Assembly: GCF_000215745.1 (NCBI RefSeq)
Contig: NC_015663.1
Location: 868,001-932,000 of the forward strand
Source of the DNA: Klebsiella aerogenes KCTC 2190
GTDB lineage: Bacteria > Pseudomonadota > Gammaproteobacteria > Enterobacterales > Enterobacteriaceae
Reading direction: 5' to 3'
DNA: 64,000 nucleotides
Below the pieces are notes generated by a model that saw only the letters and a program-made list of their open reading frames with translations, did no database searches and had not been told where the DNA came from. Below are positions 40,876-54,834 of this stretch, in pieces (position 1 is the stretch's first letter; each line of letters begins with the position of its first letter). The position numbers and the translations under genes are program-made.

Positions 40876-40961
40876 GAATATCCTGAATCCCGACACAACA
40901 TTGTGTAAAACGAGGGATTTCTGTGGCCAGGCGAGCAAAATGCCATGCTCCTGACGTTGAT

Positions 40962-40985
40962 AAAAGGCCGCTATGCGGCCTTTTT
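40962..40985. terminator. Bidirectional terminator between yhbY and greA
   Basis: GGCCGC-TAT-GCGGCC with four As before and five Ts after lies between the convergent genes and can serve both. Confidence 0.88.
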
Positions 40986-41027
40986 CCTTTCTTTACAATC
41001 TATAAACATCGTAGCGGGAAATACGCC

Positions 41028-41504
41028 TTACAGGTATTCAACCTTGATAATTTCGTATTCCACTTCACCACCCGGGGTACGGATAGTGACGACGTCATCC
41101 TGCTCTTTGCCGATCAGGCCGCGGGCGATCGGTGAATTCACAGAGATGAGATTCTGTTTAAAATCAGCTTCATCATCGCCCACGATGCGGTAAGTCTGCT
41201 CTTCGTCGTTATCCAGGTTCAGCACGCTGACCGTGGCGCCAAAAATCACGCGGCCATTATTCGGCATCTTAGTGATATCGATAACCTGCGCGTTCGACAG
41301 TTTTGCTTCGATATCCTTGATACGACCTTCGCAGAAGCCCTGCTGTTCGCGGGCCGCGTGGTATTCCGCGTTCTCTTTCAGATCGCCGTGCTCACGCGCT
41401 TCAGCGATAGCAGCAATAATTTCTGGACGACGTACGGACTTCAGGAAATCCAGTTCTTCGCGCAGTTTTTCTGCGCCACGTAAGGTCATCGGAATAGCTT
41501 GCAT
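41028..41504 (-). CDS. greA: Transcription elongation factor GreA
   Basis: 158 residues. The N-terminal coiled-coil ([49 protein letters not shown]) has the acidic tip D41/E44 that enters the polymerase channel to trigger cleavage of backtracked RNA. A FKBP-like C-domain follows. The leader between promoter and start carries the GraL RNA. Confidence 0.98.
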   Translation of the reverse strand: MQAIPMTLRGAEKLREELDFLKSVRRPEIIAAIAEAREHGDLKENAEYHAAREQQGFCEGRIKDIEAKLSNAQVIDITKMPNNGRVIFGATVSVLNLDNDEEQTYRIVGDDEADFKQNLISVNSPIARGLIGKEQDDVVTIRTPGGEVEYEIIKVEYL

Positions 41505-41586
41505 TTGTTATACCTCTTTATCATTCCTTCATGGAACGGACGGAGTCGTTCCGCCATCGGTCACGTCTTAGCCATGGCCGAAGCAA

Positions 41587-41639
41587 AAAGAAAACCGACC
41601 CGGGAAACACTCCCCAGGTCAGCAGCAATTTTCAATTTG
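41587..41639 (-). ncRNA. graL: GraL leader RNA of greA
   Basis: On the minus strand a hairpin (GACCTGGGGAGTG... pairing with ...TTTCCCGGGTC, 41620-41597) is followed by TCGGTTTTCTTTTT, ending a transcript of about 50 bases from the greA promoter. Size, place and sequence agree with the E. coli GraL array in the greA leader. The 5' end is inferred from the promoter. Confidence 0.6.
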
Positions 41640-41645
41640 ATACGC

Positions 41646-41674
41646 ATTTTACCCTGAAGTTCACTATGGGTCAT
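41646..41674 (-). promoter_or_regulatory. greA/GraL promoter
   Basis: ATGACC (41674-41669) and TAAAAT (41651-41646) on the minus strand are 17 bases apart. The predicted start near 41639 lies about 20 bases before the GraL hairpin. Confidence 0.6.
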
Positions 41675-41739
41675 CGTTTACTTTACAGGGTGATGCACCG
41701 TAGTATGACGGCTTGGTTTCAGGTTGTTAGCGCGAGATT

Positions 41740-43173
41740 ATGCGATTTCCCAGATTTATCATCGGATTGACTGCCGGTATAGCGCTTAGCGCTCAGGCCG
41801 CGAATATTGACGAGTACATCAGCCAGCTTCCTGCCGGCGCGAACCTTGCCTTTATGGCGCAGAAGGTTGGCTCCCCGACGCCGGAGATAGACTTTCACAG
41901 CCAGCAGATGGCGCTGCCTGCCAGTACCCAGAAGGTGATCACCGCGCTGGCCGCGTTGCTGCAGTTGGGGCCGGATTTCCGCTTCACCACGACGCTGGAA
42001 ACCAAAGGCTCCCTTGACGGCGGTGTGCTGAAAGGCGACCTGATTGCCCGCTTCGGCGGCGATCCGACGCTAAAGCGTCAGGATATCCGCAACATGGTGG
42101 CGTCGCTGAAAAAAGCCGGTGTGCAGCGTATTGAAGGCAATGTGCTTATCGATACCTCGGTTTTCGCCAGCCACGATAAGGCTCCCGGCTGGCCGTGGAA
42201 CGATATGACGCAGTGCTTCAGCGCCCCGCCAGCGGCGGCGATCGTTGATCGCAACTGTTTCTCCGTCTCGCTCTATAGCGCACAGAAAGCGGGCGATTTG
42301 GCCTTCATCCGCGTGGCGTCTTACTATCCGGTCACCATGTTCAGCCAGGTGCGGACGCTGGCGCGCGGCTCCGCAGAAGCGCAGTACTGCGAGCTGGACG
42401 TTGTGCCGGGCGATCTCAACCGCTATACCCTCACCGGCTGCCTGCCGCAGCGCAGCGAGCCGCTGCCGCTGGCGTTCGCCATTCAGGATGGCGCAGGCTA
42501 TGCAGGCGCGATCCTGAAAGCCGAGCTCGCCGATGCGGGGATCACCTACAGCGGTACTCTTCTGCGCCAGACGCTGGCCAACGATCCCGGCACTGTGCTG
42601 GCGACGACTCAATCGGCGCCGTTGCACGATCTTCTGCGTATCATGTTGAAGAAATCCGACAACATGATTGCCGATACGGTGTTTCGTACTATCGGCCACG
42701 CGCGAATGGGCGTGCCGGGAACCTGGCGCGCCGGCTCCGACGCGGTACGGCAAATCCTGCGCCAGCAGGCGGGTATTGACCTCGGTAACACGATTATCGC
42801 CGATGGCTCAGGCCTGTCCCGGCACAACCTGATCGCGCCGGCAACGATGATGCAGGTATTGCAGTACATCGCTCAGCACGACAATGAACTCAACTTTATC
42901 TCGATGTTGCCGCTTGCCGGGCACGATGGTTCGCTGCAGTATCGTGCCGGTCTTCATCAGGCGGGCGTTGACGGTAAGGTTTCGGCGAAGACCGGTTCGC
43001 TGCAGGGGGTATATAACCTGGCAGGTTTCATTACCACCGCCAGCGGCCAAAAGATGGCCTTCGTACAGTACCTCTCCGGCTATGCAGTGCCGCCGGGCGA
43101 CCAGCGCAACCGCCGCATACCATTGGTGCGCTTCGAAAGCCGACTGTATAAAGATTTGTACCAGAACAACTAA
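41740..43173 (+). CDS. dacB: D-alanyl-D-alanine carboxypeptidase/endopeptidase DacB (PBP4)
   Basis: 477 residues with a signal peptide cut near residue 20. The penicillin-binding motifs are S62-T-Q-K65 (PASTQK), the SDN of KKSDNMIADT and KTG in SAKTGSLQG. The long insert between the first two motifs is typical of the class C PBP4 type. It trims and cuts peptidoglycan cross-links in the periplasm. Divergent from greA. Confidence 0.98.
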   Translation: MRFPRFIIGLTAGIALSAQAANIDEYISQLPAGANLAFMAQKVGSPTPEIDFHSQQMALPASTQKVITALAALLQLGPDFRFTTTLETKGSLDGGVLKGDLIARFGGDPTLKRQDIRNMVASLKKAGVQRIEGNVLIDTSVFASHDKAPGWPWNDMTQCFSAPPAAAIVDRNCFSVSLYSAQKAGDLAFIRVASYYPVTMFSQVRTLARGSAEAQYCELDVVPGDLNRYTLTGCLPQRSEPLPLAFAIQDGAGYAGAILKAELADAGITYSGTLLRQTLANDPGTVLATTQSAPLHDLLRIMLKKSDNMIADTVFRTIGHARMGVPGTWRAGSDAVRQILRQQAGIDLGNTIIADGSGLSRHNLIAPATMMQVLQYIAQHDNELNFISMLPLAGHDGSLQYRAGLHQAGVDGKVSAKTGSLQGVYNLAGFITTASGQKMAFVQYLSGYAVPPGDQRNRRIPLVRFESRLYKDLYQNN

Positions 43174-43174
43174 A

Positions 43175-43210
43175 ACAAAAGGGCCGCATTGGATGATGCG
43201 GCCCTTATTA
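43175..43210. terminator. Bidirectional terminator between dacB and obgE
   Basis: An 11-bp perfect stem (AAGGGCCGCAT at 43179-43189, ATGCGGCCCTT at 43196-43206) lies 6 bases after dacB and just past the end of obgE. Confidence 0.88.
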
Positions 43211-43217
43211 CTCAGGA

Positions 43218-44408
<1,191 letters not shown>

Positions 44409-45374
44409 TCATTCGCCTGAGCGGGGCAGCGGTACAACCGCTTCTCGCTTGCGCCAGCGTCCCCAAAGACGATGGCCAATGGCGGAATACATCGCGCCCG
44501 CAACCACGACAAACGCACCGAGATAACCAATCAGGTTTAACATCGGTCTGGCGAAAACATCGGGCCAGGCCATTGATAATAAATCAGAAAACAGTAGCGT
44601 AAACAGTGGCGTTAAGGTAATTAACGCGCTGACCTGCGCCGCCTGCCAGCGCGCCATGGCTTCCGCCAGCGCCCCGTAGCCGACCAGGGTATTCAGCCCG
44701 CAAAAAATCAGGCAAGCCAGTTGCCAGTCGCTCAGTTGGGATATTACCCCCGGTTTAGCGAGTGGCAGTAATGCGATAGTACATAAAGTGTACAGCAAAA
44801 ATAGTATCTGCTGTGATGCCAGGCGCCGCAATAACACCTTTTGCGCGACCCCGTAGCTTACCCACACCGTTGCCGCTGCGACACCAAAAATTACCCCCCA
44901 CGTGTAGTCCGTGAGACGGGTAAAGATTTCAATCAGGCTGGTGTTGAAAAACATCACCAGCCCGCTGAGCAACATCAGCGCCCCTACAACCTGGGTACCG
45001 CGCATGCGCTCTTTCAGAATCACAACGCTTGCCACCATCATGCCGACCGGCGATAGCTGGCCGATGACCTGGGAGGCCGTTGGACTGAGATATTGCAGGG
45101 AAGAGCTGAACAGAATGAAGTTACCGAACAGACCGCCGGTAGCAATCGCTAATAAAACCAACCAGCGCGGCTTGCGAAAAATTCGCAGCGGCGGCAGTTT
45201 GCCTTTGATGGCGAGGATCGCGCCAAGACCAATACTGGCCATCAAAAAGCGATAAAAGACCACCGTTGGCGGCTCCATCACTTCAAGAACCTGCTTCATT
45301 GCAATTGGCAGTGCTCCCCAACACATCGCGGTGGTTAGCGCCAAAAGAATGCCAATGCCGGCCTGCTGCTTCAT
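44409..45374 (-). CDS. yhbE: EamA/DMT family inner membrane transporter YhbE
   Basis: 321 residues with ten hydrophobic spans in two EamA repeats (GILLALTTAMCWGALPIAMKQVL and VIFGVAAATVWVSYGVAQKVLL). The substrate is unknown. Start at 45374 (MKQQAG) was chosen over an upstream in-frame codon that overlaps the rpmA terminator. It lies between rpmA and obgE, 15 bases before obgE. Confidence 0.93.
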   Translation of the reverse strand: MKQQAGIGILLALTTAMCWGALPIAMKQVLEVMEPPTVVFYRFLMASIGLGAILAIKGKLPPLRIFRKPRWLVLLAIATGGLFGNFILFSSSLQYLSPTASQVIGQLSPVGMMVASVVILKERMRGTQVVGALMLLSGLVMFFNTSLIEIFTRLTDYTWGVIFGVAAATVWVSYGVAQKVLLRRLASQQILFLLYTLCTIALLPLAKPGVISQLSDWQLACLIFCGLNTLVGYGALAEAMARWQAAQVSALITLTPLFTLLFSDLLSMAWPDVFARPMLNLIGYLGAFVVVAGAMYSAIGHRLWGRWRKREAVVPLPRSGE

Positions 45375-45418
45375 GATGCCCGTTTTCCCTGCAGAAATTT
45401 TTTCCGGGATTCTAATGT

Positions 45419-45448
45419 AAAAAGCCCCGCAACGTGTTGCGGGGCTTT
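45419..45448 (-). terminator. Hairpin after rpmA
   Basis: AAAGCCCCGCAAC and GTTGCGGGGCTTT (45421-45433, 45436-45448) form a very long stem with flanking T/A runs. Because yhbE-obgE follow on the same strand, it likely reduces read-through from the ribosomal genes. Confidence 0.85.
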
Positions 45449-45473
45449 CATCCGTCACCAGGATGCGAAAAAC

Positions 45474-45731
<258 letters not shown>

Positions 45732-45752
45732 TTAAATCTACTCCCTCAAGTC

Positions 45753-46109
<357 letters not shown>

Positions 46110-46324
46110 CTATAAATATTCACAATAGGGCGCGAATATTACGCAAAACGCGACCCTTTGACAAGAGCGATCATCGATCAACGCAGAAAAAAAACACAAC
46201 TTTCACGCTAACGTTTATCTGCGCTGATTTTTCAGTACAATCATATCTTCTTTTAATTCTATCTTAATCCTTCTGTGATCCCACCTGGATTCGCGGTAAC
46301 AGGACATTTGGCCCGGCTTTTGCG

Positions 46325-47296
46325 ATGAATTTAGAAAAAATCAATGAGTTAACCGCGCAGGATATGGCGGGTGTCAATGCGGCAATCCTTGAGCAGCTCA
46401 ACTCAGATGTTCAGCTTATCAATCAGTTAGGCTACTACATCGTCAGCGGAGGCGGAAAACGTATTCGTCCGATGATCGCCGTGCTTGCAGCTCGCGCGGT
46501 CGGCTATCAGGGGAATGCGCACGTCAACATCGCCGCACTGATCGAATTTATTCATACCGCGACCCTACTGCATGACGACGTCGTCGACGAGTCCGATATG
46601 CGCCGCGGCAAAGCGACGGCCAACGCCGCGTTTGGTAACGCCGCCAGCGTACTGGTGGGCGACTTTATCTACACCCGCGCCTTCCAGATGATGACTCGTC
46701 TCGGTTCGCTGAAGGTGCTGGAGGTGATGTCGGAAGCCGTAAACGTCATTGCCGAAGGCGAAGTCCTGCAGTTGATGAACGTCAACGACCCGGATATCAC
46801 GGAAGAGAATTATATGCGGGTCATCTACAGTAAGACCGCCCGTCTGTTTGAAGCCGCTTCGCAGTGTTCCGGTATCCTGGCTGGTTGCAGCGCGGAAGAA
46901 GAACAGGCGCTGCAGGATTATGGCCGTTACCTCGGCACCGCGTTTCAGTTGATTGACGATCTGCTGGATTACAGTTCCGATGGCGAACGCCTTGGCAAAA
47001 ACGTCGGTGATGACCTGAACGAAGGCAAACCAACGCTACCTCTGCTACACGCGATGCATCACGGAACCCCGGATCAGGCGGCAATGATTCGCGGCGCTAT
47101 CGAGCAGGGTAACGGGCGTCATCTGCTTGACGCGGTACTTGAAACCATGGCGGCCTGCGGTTCGCTGGAGTGGACGCAGAAACGTGCGGAAGAAGAAGCC
47201 GATAAAGCTATCGCCGCACTGCAGGTTCTGCCGGATACGCCATGGCGCGATGCCCTCATCGGCCTTGCGCATATCGCCGTTCAGCGCGACCACTAA
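46325..47296 (+). CDS. ispB: Octaprenyl diphosphate synthase
   Basis: 323 residues. The two aspartate-rich motifs of trans-prenyltransferases are present: LLHDDVVDESD (residues ~82-92) and LIDDLLDYSSD (~210-220). It makes the C40 side chain of ubiquinone and menaquinone. Divergent from the L21/L27 genes. Confidence 0.97.
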   Translation: MNLEKINELTAQDMAGVNAAILEQLNSDVQLINQLGYYIVSGGGKRIRPMIAVLAARAVGYQGNAHVNIAALIEFIHTATLLHDDVVDESDMRRGKATANAAFGNAASVLVGDFIYTRAFQMMTRLGSLKVLEVMSEAVNVIAEGEVLQLMNVNDPDITEENYMRVIYSKTARLFEAASQCSGILAGCSAEEEQALQDYGRYLGTAFQLIDDLLDYSSDGERLGKNVGDDLNEGKPTLPLLHAMHHGTPDQAAMIRGAIEQGNGRHLLDAVLETMAACGSLEWTQKRAEEEADKAIAALQVLPDTPWRDALIGLAHIAVQRDH

Positions 47297-47306
47297 TCCC
47301 CTCCTT

Positions 47307-47333
47307 CTCTCCCGTGCTCACCGCGCGGGAGAG
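47307..47333 (+). terminator. Stem-loop after ispB
   Basis: CTCTCCCG (47307-47314) pairs with CGGGAGAG (47326-47333). It starts 11 bases after the stop. The T run is weak (TTCC), so termination efficiency is uncertain. Confidence 0.5.
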
Positions 47334-47492
47334 TTCCAATAAAATCCAATATTCTTCAAATAATGCCAGAAACCTTAATATATTCTGAATATACAAGAAC
47401 GATACGGGAACTTGTTAAAACCATATAAGAACCAGGGTATAGTATTTCGGCCGTCCGTATTGACGCGCAGACAGTTATCACCGGGAGAATTT

Positions 47493-47765
47493 ATGGATAA
47501 GTTCATCGACTGGCATTCAGCGGATATTATTGCCGGCCTTCGCAAAAAGGGGACGTCCCTCGCAGCTGAGTCACGACGTCACGGATTAAGCTCTTCTACG
47601 CTTGCCAACGCGCTAACCCGTCCGTGGCCTAAAGGCGAATTGATTATCGCAAACGCGCTGGGAACCGATCCGTGGGTTATCTGGCCATCGCGTTACCACG
47701 ACCCCATTACCCATCAGTTTATCGACAGAACGCAGATGATGCGTCAGAAGAGACATAAGACCTAA
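47493..47765 (+). CDS. sfsB: Ner-like DNA-binding transcriptional regulator SfsB (Nlp)
   Basis: 90 residues. The helix-turn-helix GTSLAAESRRHGLSSSTLANALTRPWPKGE matches the Mu Ner/Nlp family. E. coli SfsB affects maltose metabolism genes together with CRP. Start at 47493 has GGGAG upstream; an in-frame codon at 47412 would extend it without conservation. It is convergent with murA. Confidence 0.92.
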   Translation: MDKFIDWHSADIIAGLRKKGTSLAAESRRHGLSSSTLANALTRPWPKGELIIANALGTDPWVIWPSRYHDPITHQFIDRTQMMRQKRHKT

Positions 47766-47827
47766 CGTGAAGGAGAGATCGATAACAGCCCCCGGACGGA
47801 CGTCAGAGGGCTGCTACCGCAGCAGAA

Positions 47828-49102
<1,275 letters not shown>

Positions 49103-49141
49103 TTAAAAATTCATCAACGCTGTAGGGAACATCCCTACAGC

Positions 49142-49396
49142 TTAAAAGCCATTAAGTTTGCGATCGCGTGCCCATTCTTGCGGGGTAAACGCTTTGATCG
49201 ACAGCGCATGAATGCGATTGTCGGCAATATATTCCATCAGCGGCGCGTAGATAGCCTGCTGTTTTTTTACCCGGCTCATGCCGTCAAACATCTCACCCAC
49301 AGCGATAACCTGAAAGTGGCTGCCATCGCCAGAGACGTGGACTTCCTGAAGGGAGAGTGCGTTCATCAGCACGGTCTGAATTTCATGATTTTCCAT
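49142..49396 (-). CDS. ibaG: BolA family protein IbaG
   Basis: 84 residues. The BolA fold is clear ([35 protein letters not shown]), with the conserved cysteine position taken by a non-cysteine and the FxGxSRVxRQ helix. BolA proteins pair with monothiol glutaredoxins; E. coli IbaG is linked to acid stress. It precedes murA. Confidence 0.96.
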   Translation of the reverse strand: MENHEIQTVLMNALSLQEVHVSGDGSHFQVIAVGEMFDGMSRVKKQQAIYAPLMEYIADNRIHALSIKAFTPQEWARDRKLNGF

Positions 49397-49466
49397 GGGA
49401 TCACATTTTTCTGAGTGTGAAAACAGCCCAACATCTTAGAGGAAAGTGGCGCTGTCTTAAACAAGC

Positions 49467-49499
49467 AAAAAGCCCCATCGAACAGATTGATGGGGCTTT
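49467..49499 (-). terminator. Terminator of the mla operon
   Basis: An 11-bp perfect stem (AAAGCCCCATC at 49469-49479 with GATGGGGCTTT at 49489-49499) lies 34 bases after mlaB on the minus strand. It separates mlaFEDCB from ibaG-murA. Confidence 0.92.
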
Positions 49500-49532
49500 C
49501 AGAATAGCTTCAGCATTAACCTACTGAAAAAT

Positions 49533-49823
49533 TTACGGGATCATGTCCGCCGGAAGGTTGTAAAGACTAACCAGCGTTTGCAGGTTTTCGCTTTTCCCTA
49601 CCACTTGCGCCGTTTTGCCCTGCCGACGTACCAGCGCGACAAAATGAACCAGCAACGCTACCCCGGCGCTATCGACCCGTGAAACGTCGCTGAGGTCGAT
49701 AGTGGATACGCCGTCGGTCGCCTGCGCGCGTGCATTCCACAGCGGCAGTATAAATTCCTGATCCAGTTCGCCGCGCAACGCCAGGCGTTCACCGTCGCGG
49801 TTCCAGCTCAGTTGTTCGCTCAT
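49533..49823 (-). CDS. mlaB: STAS-domain subunit MlaB
   Basis: 96 residues, a STAS domain with IDLSDVSRVDSAGVALLVHF (the DSAG helix start). It binds MlaF and stabilises the MlaFEDB phospholipid transporter. It overlaps the mlaC stop by one base. Confidence 0.96.
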   Translation of the reverse strand: MSEQLSWNRDGERLALRGELDQEFILPLWNARAQATDGVSTIDLSDVSRVDSAGVALLVHFVALVRRQGKTAQVVGKSENLQTLVSLYNLPADMIP

Positions 49824-50458
49824 TATTTCTTCTGATCCAGAGTGATAGGCTGGGCAGAAATAGCTTTCAGCTGCGCGGTCAGACCATCAACACCTTTCGT
49901 GCGCAGCAGGTCGCTCCACTCGTTTTGTTTGGTGGTGATCATGCTGACGCCTTCGGCGATCATGTCATAAGCCTGCCAGTTGCCGGTCTGGGTATTTTTA
50001 CGCCATTGGAAGTCCAGACGTACCGGAGGACGGCCATTCGGGTCGAGGATGGTCACGCGAATCGGCACGATGGTTGCACTGCCCAGCGGCTGCTCAGGCG
50101 CAATTTGGTAAGTCTGGCCGTGATACATCGCCAGCGCCTGACCGTAAGCCTGTTTCAGATACTCGCGGAAGGCGGCGAAATAGGCTTCACGCTGTGCAGG
50201 CGTCGCCTCTTTGTAGTAACGGCCCAGCACCAGCGCGCCGGCATATTTCACCTGCACGTAAGGCAGCAGTTCCTGATCGACGATATCACGTAGATAGTTC
50301 GGGTTGGCTTTGATCTTCGGCTGTTCGTTCTTCAGACGATCGAAGGTCTTCTGCGCCGCTTCGTCCATCAACTTATACGGGTTAGTTTGATCCGCGGCAT
50401 GCGCGGCTGTTAGTGGAGCAATCACCAGCATGGCGACCATGAGTAAGCGTTTAAACAT
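49823..50458 (-). CDS. mlaC: Periplasmic phospholipid-binding protein MlaC
   Basis: 211 residues with a signal peptide ending APLTAAHAA. The Tgt2/MlaC domain ([47 protein letters not shown]) carries phospholipid between the outer membrane MlaA complex and the inner membrane MlaD ring. Confidence 0.97.
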   Translation of the reverse strand: MFKRLLMVAMLVIAPLTAAHAADQTNPYKLMDEAAQKTFDRLKNEQPKIKANPNYLRDIVDQELLPYVQVKYAGALVLGRYYKEATPAQREAYFAAFREYLKQAYGQALAMYHGQTYQIAPEQPLGSATIVPIRVTILDPNGRPPVRLDFQWRKNTQTGNWQAYDMIAEGVSMITTKQNEWSDLLRTKGVDGLTAQLKAISAQPITLDQKK

Positions 50459-50476
50459 ATCTTGTCTCTCCTGAAA

Positions 50477-51028
50477 TTAATGCGTCATGCCGGCCTGCGG
50501 CGTAGCGTCAGTATGACCCTCAGCCGCCGCCTTATCATTGTCAGAATTCTGATTATCGCTGCCCTTGCTGTTATAGAGGAACTGGCCTATCAGATCTTCC
50601 AACACCATGGCGGACTTGGTGTCCTGAATCGTACCGCCGTCTTTAAGAATCGCGGTGCCCAGTTCCGGGTCTTCAAAACCGACGTTCAGCGCCAGGTACT
50701 GTTCCCCGAGCAAACCAGAAGTACGAATCGCCAGCGAGCTGGTATCCGGAATGTGGTTGTAGCTTTCGTCGATATCGATGGCAACGCGCGGCAGATAGGT
50801 TTTTGGATCGAGGGTGATATCCGCGACGCGACCGACCACCACACCGCCGATGCGCACCGGTGAACGCGCTTTCAGGCCGCCGATGTTATCGAAGGTCGCA
50901 TAAAGACGGTAAGTCGGTTCGGTACGCAACGAGGTGACGTTCGCCGCCTTCAGACAGACAAACAGCGCCGCCAGCAGCGCCGCCAGTAAGAACACACCTA
51001 CCCAGATCTCATTTTTTTTCGTTTGCAT
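50477..51028 (-). CDS. mlaD: MCE-domain phospholipid transporter subunit MlaD
   Basis: 183 residues from ATG at 51028. One N-terminal membrane span (EIWVGVFLLAALLAALFVCLKA) is followed by the MCE domain (YRLYATFDNIGGLKARSPVRIGGVVVGRV) and a hydrophilic tail. It forms the hexameric ring of MlaFEDB. It starts 4 bases after mlaE. Confidence 0.97.
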   Translation of the reverse strand: MQTKKNEIWVGVFLLAALLAALFVCLKAANVTSLRTEPTYRLYATFDNIGGLKARSPVRIGGVVVGRVADITLDPKTYLPRVAIDIDESYNHIPDTSSLAIRTSGLLGEQYLALNVGFEDPELGTAILKDGGTIQDTKSAMVLEDLIGQFLYNSKGSDNQNSDNDKAAAEGHTDATPQAGMTH

Positions 51029-51032
51029 GAAC

Positions 51033-52635
<1,603 letters not shown>

Positions 52636-52841
52636 AAAATCATCCTTACTAAACCTTCGGGCTAAGCATGGCGCTTTCTTTCACCACAAACCCAACATTT
52701 TTACAGAATCTTACCTGCCCGGGTTAGCGAAAGCTGGCATTTGTTTTACTTTTGCCACACATAAAGTCAAAATTAAGAATTCGTTACGCTGCGTACGGAC
52801 GGCCAGCGAGGCGACGATTATACCTGAAGAAAGGACTTTAG

Positions 52842-53819
52842 ATGCTCTTAGCAACGGCTCTGTTAATAATTGGTTTACTGCTGGTAGTTTACAGCGCCGA
52901 TCGTCTGGTATACGCCGCTTCAATACTGTGTCGCATGATGGGGATCCCGCCGCTCATCATCGGCATGACGGTCGTGAGCATCGGTACCAGCCTGCCGGAG
53001 ATCATCGTTTCCACCGCCGCCTCCCTTCACGGGCAAACCGATCTGGCGATCGGTACGGCGTTGGGATCCAATATTACGAATATTCTATTAATTCTCGGTC
53101 TTGCCGCCCTGCTCCATCCATTTACCGTGCATTCTGATATCCTGCGCCGCGAATTGCCGCTAATGTTGCTGGTCAGTTTACTGGCGGGATTTGTGCTCTA
53201 TGATGGCCAGCTCTCGCGTCTGGACGGGCTGTTTTTACTGGCACTGGCCATACTGTGGCTGGTGTTTACCCTAAAAATAGCGCGCCTGGCGGAACGTCAG
53301 GGTAGCGATAGCCTGACCCGGGAACAGCTGGCGGAGCTACCGCGCGGCGGTTCGCTACCCGTCGCCCTGCTGTGGCTTGGGGTGGCGATGATCGTCATGC
53401 CGATGGCCACCCGTATGGTGGTGGATAACGCCACGGTGCTGGCGAACTATTTCGCCATTAGCGAACTGACGGTGGGCTTAACGGTCATTGCTATCGGCAC
53501 CAGCCTGCCGGAACTGGCCACCGCTATCGCCGGCGCACGAAAAGGGGAAGACGATATCGCCATCGGGAATATCATTGGCGCCAATATCCTTAATCTCGTG
53601 CTGGTGCTCGGGCTGCCGGCGTTAATCGCCCCTGGCGCCTTCCCTGCTGAAGCTTTTACGCGCGACTACAGCGTGATGCTGCTGGTCAGCGCGATCTTCG
53701 CGCTGCTGTGCTGGCGGCGTAAACGGCAGCCGGGGCGCGTAGCGGGCGCCTTGCTGGTCGGCGGCTTTATGGTTTGGTTGGCGGTGCTGTTCTGTTCAGC
53801 GCCGTACTTCGTTGAATGA
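52842..53819 (+). CDS. yrbG: Calcium/sodium antiporter family inner membrane protein YrbG
   Basis: 325 residues with ten or so spans in two inverted repeats, each carrying the CaCA alpha-repeat motif: VVSIGTSLPEIIVST...GTALGSNITNI and VIAIGTSLPELATAI...GNIIGANILN. Ion specificity is not proved for this member. First gene upstream of kdsD. Confidence 0.95.
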   Translation: MLLATALLIIGLLLVVYSADRLVYAASILCRMMGIPPLIIGMTVVSIGTSLPEIIVSTAASLHGQTDLAIGTALGSNITNILLILGLAALLHPFTVHSDILRRELPLMLLVSLLAGFVLYDGQLSRLDGLFLLALAILWLVFTLKIARLAERQGSDSLTREQLAELPRGGSLPVALLWLGVAMIVMPMATRMVVDNATVLANYFAISELTVGLTVIAIGTSLPELATAIAGARKGEDDIAIGNIIGANILNLVLVLGLPALIAPGAFPAEAFTRDYSVMLLVSAIFALLCWRRKRQPGRVAGALLVGGFMVWLAVLFCSAPYFVE

Positions 53820-53833
53820 ATTGGGGTAACATC

Positions 53834-54820
53834 ATGTCGCAAATAGATTTGCCAACGGATTTTGACTTTCAACAGGCAGGACGTCAGGTTCTGGAAATTG
53901 AACGTGAAGGTCTGGCCCAGCTCGATCAGTATATTAATGAAGATTTCACCCGCGCCTGTGAGACGATTTTCCGCTGCGGCGGTAAGGTCGTAGTGATGGG
54001 TATGGGCAAATCCGGGCATATCGGGCGCAAAATGGCGGCGACCTTCGCCAGTACCGGCACCTCGGCTTTTTTTGTCCATCCCGGTGAAGCCGCTCACGGC
54101 GATTTGGGGATGGTGACGCCGCAGGATGTGGTCATCGCGTTATCTAATTCCGGTGAATCTAATGAAATCCTGGCGTTGATTCCGGTGCTTAAACGCCAGC
54201 AGGTGCCGCTTATCTGCGTCACCAGCCGTCCGGATAGCAGCATGGCGCGCGCCGCCGATATTCATCTGTGTGTGAAAGTGCCGAAAGAGGCCTGTCCGCT
54301 AGGGCTGGCGCCGACCTCCAGCACCACCGCCGCGCTGGTGATGGGTGACGCCCTCGCCGTGGCGCTGCTCGAAGCGCGCGGCTTTACCGCCGAAGATTTC
54401 GCCCTGTCGCACCCCGGCGGCGCACTCGGTCGTAAGCTGCTGCTGCGGGTCAATGATATTATGCATACTGGCGACGAGATCCCCCACGTCGGCCTGCAGG
54501 CTACCCTGCGCGACGCGCTGCTGGAAATCACCCGCAAAAATCTGGGCATGACGGCCATCTGCGATGACGAGATGAATATCATCGGCATCTTCACCGATGG
54601 CGACCTGCGCCGCGTCTTCGATACCGGCGTCGATATGCGCAACGCCAGCATCGCTGAAGTCATGACCCCAGGCGGGATCCGCATTCGTCCAGGCATGCTG
54701 GCGGTAGATGCGCTCAACCTGATGCAGTCCCGCCATATCACCTGCGTGCTGGTTGCCGATGGCGACCGGCTGCTAGGTGTGGTACATATGCACGATCTGC
54801 TGCGCGCTGGCGTAGTGTAA
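53834..54820 (+). CDS. kdsD: D-arabinose 5-phosphate isomerase KdsD
   Basis: 328 residues from ATG at 53834. An SIS domain (VVVMGMGKSGHIGRKMAATFASTGT, HGDLGMV, SNSGESNE) is followed by two CBS domains (MTPGG, GIFTDGDLRR). It makes arabinose-5-P, the KDO precursor for LPS. It is closely packed between yrbG and kdsC. Confidence 0.97.
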   Translation: MSQIDLPTDFDFQQAGRQVLEIEREGLAQLDQYINEDFTRACETIFRCGGKVVVMGMGKSGHIGRKMAATFASTGTSAFFVHPGEAAHGDLGMVTPQDVVIALSNSGESNEILALIPVLKRQQVPLICVTSRPDSSMARAADIHLCVKVPKEACPLGLAPTSSTTAALVMGDALAVALLEARGFTAEDFALSHPGGALGRKLLLRVNDIMHTGDEIPHVGLQATLRDALLEITRKNLGMTAICDDEMNIIGIFTDGDLRRVFDTGVDMRNASIAEVMTPGGIRIRPGMLAVDALNLMQSRHITCVLVADGDRLLGVVHMHDLLRAGVV

Positions 54821-54834
54821 GTAAGGATAAAATA

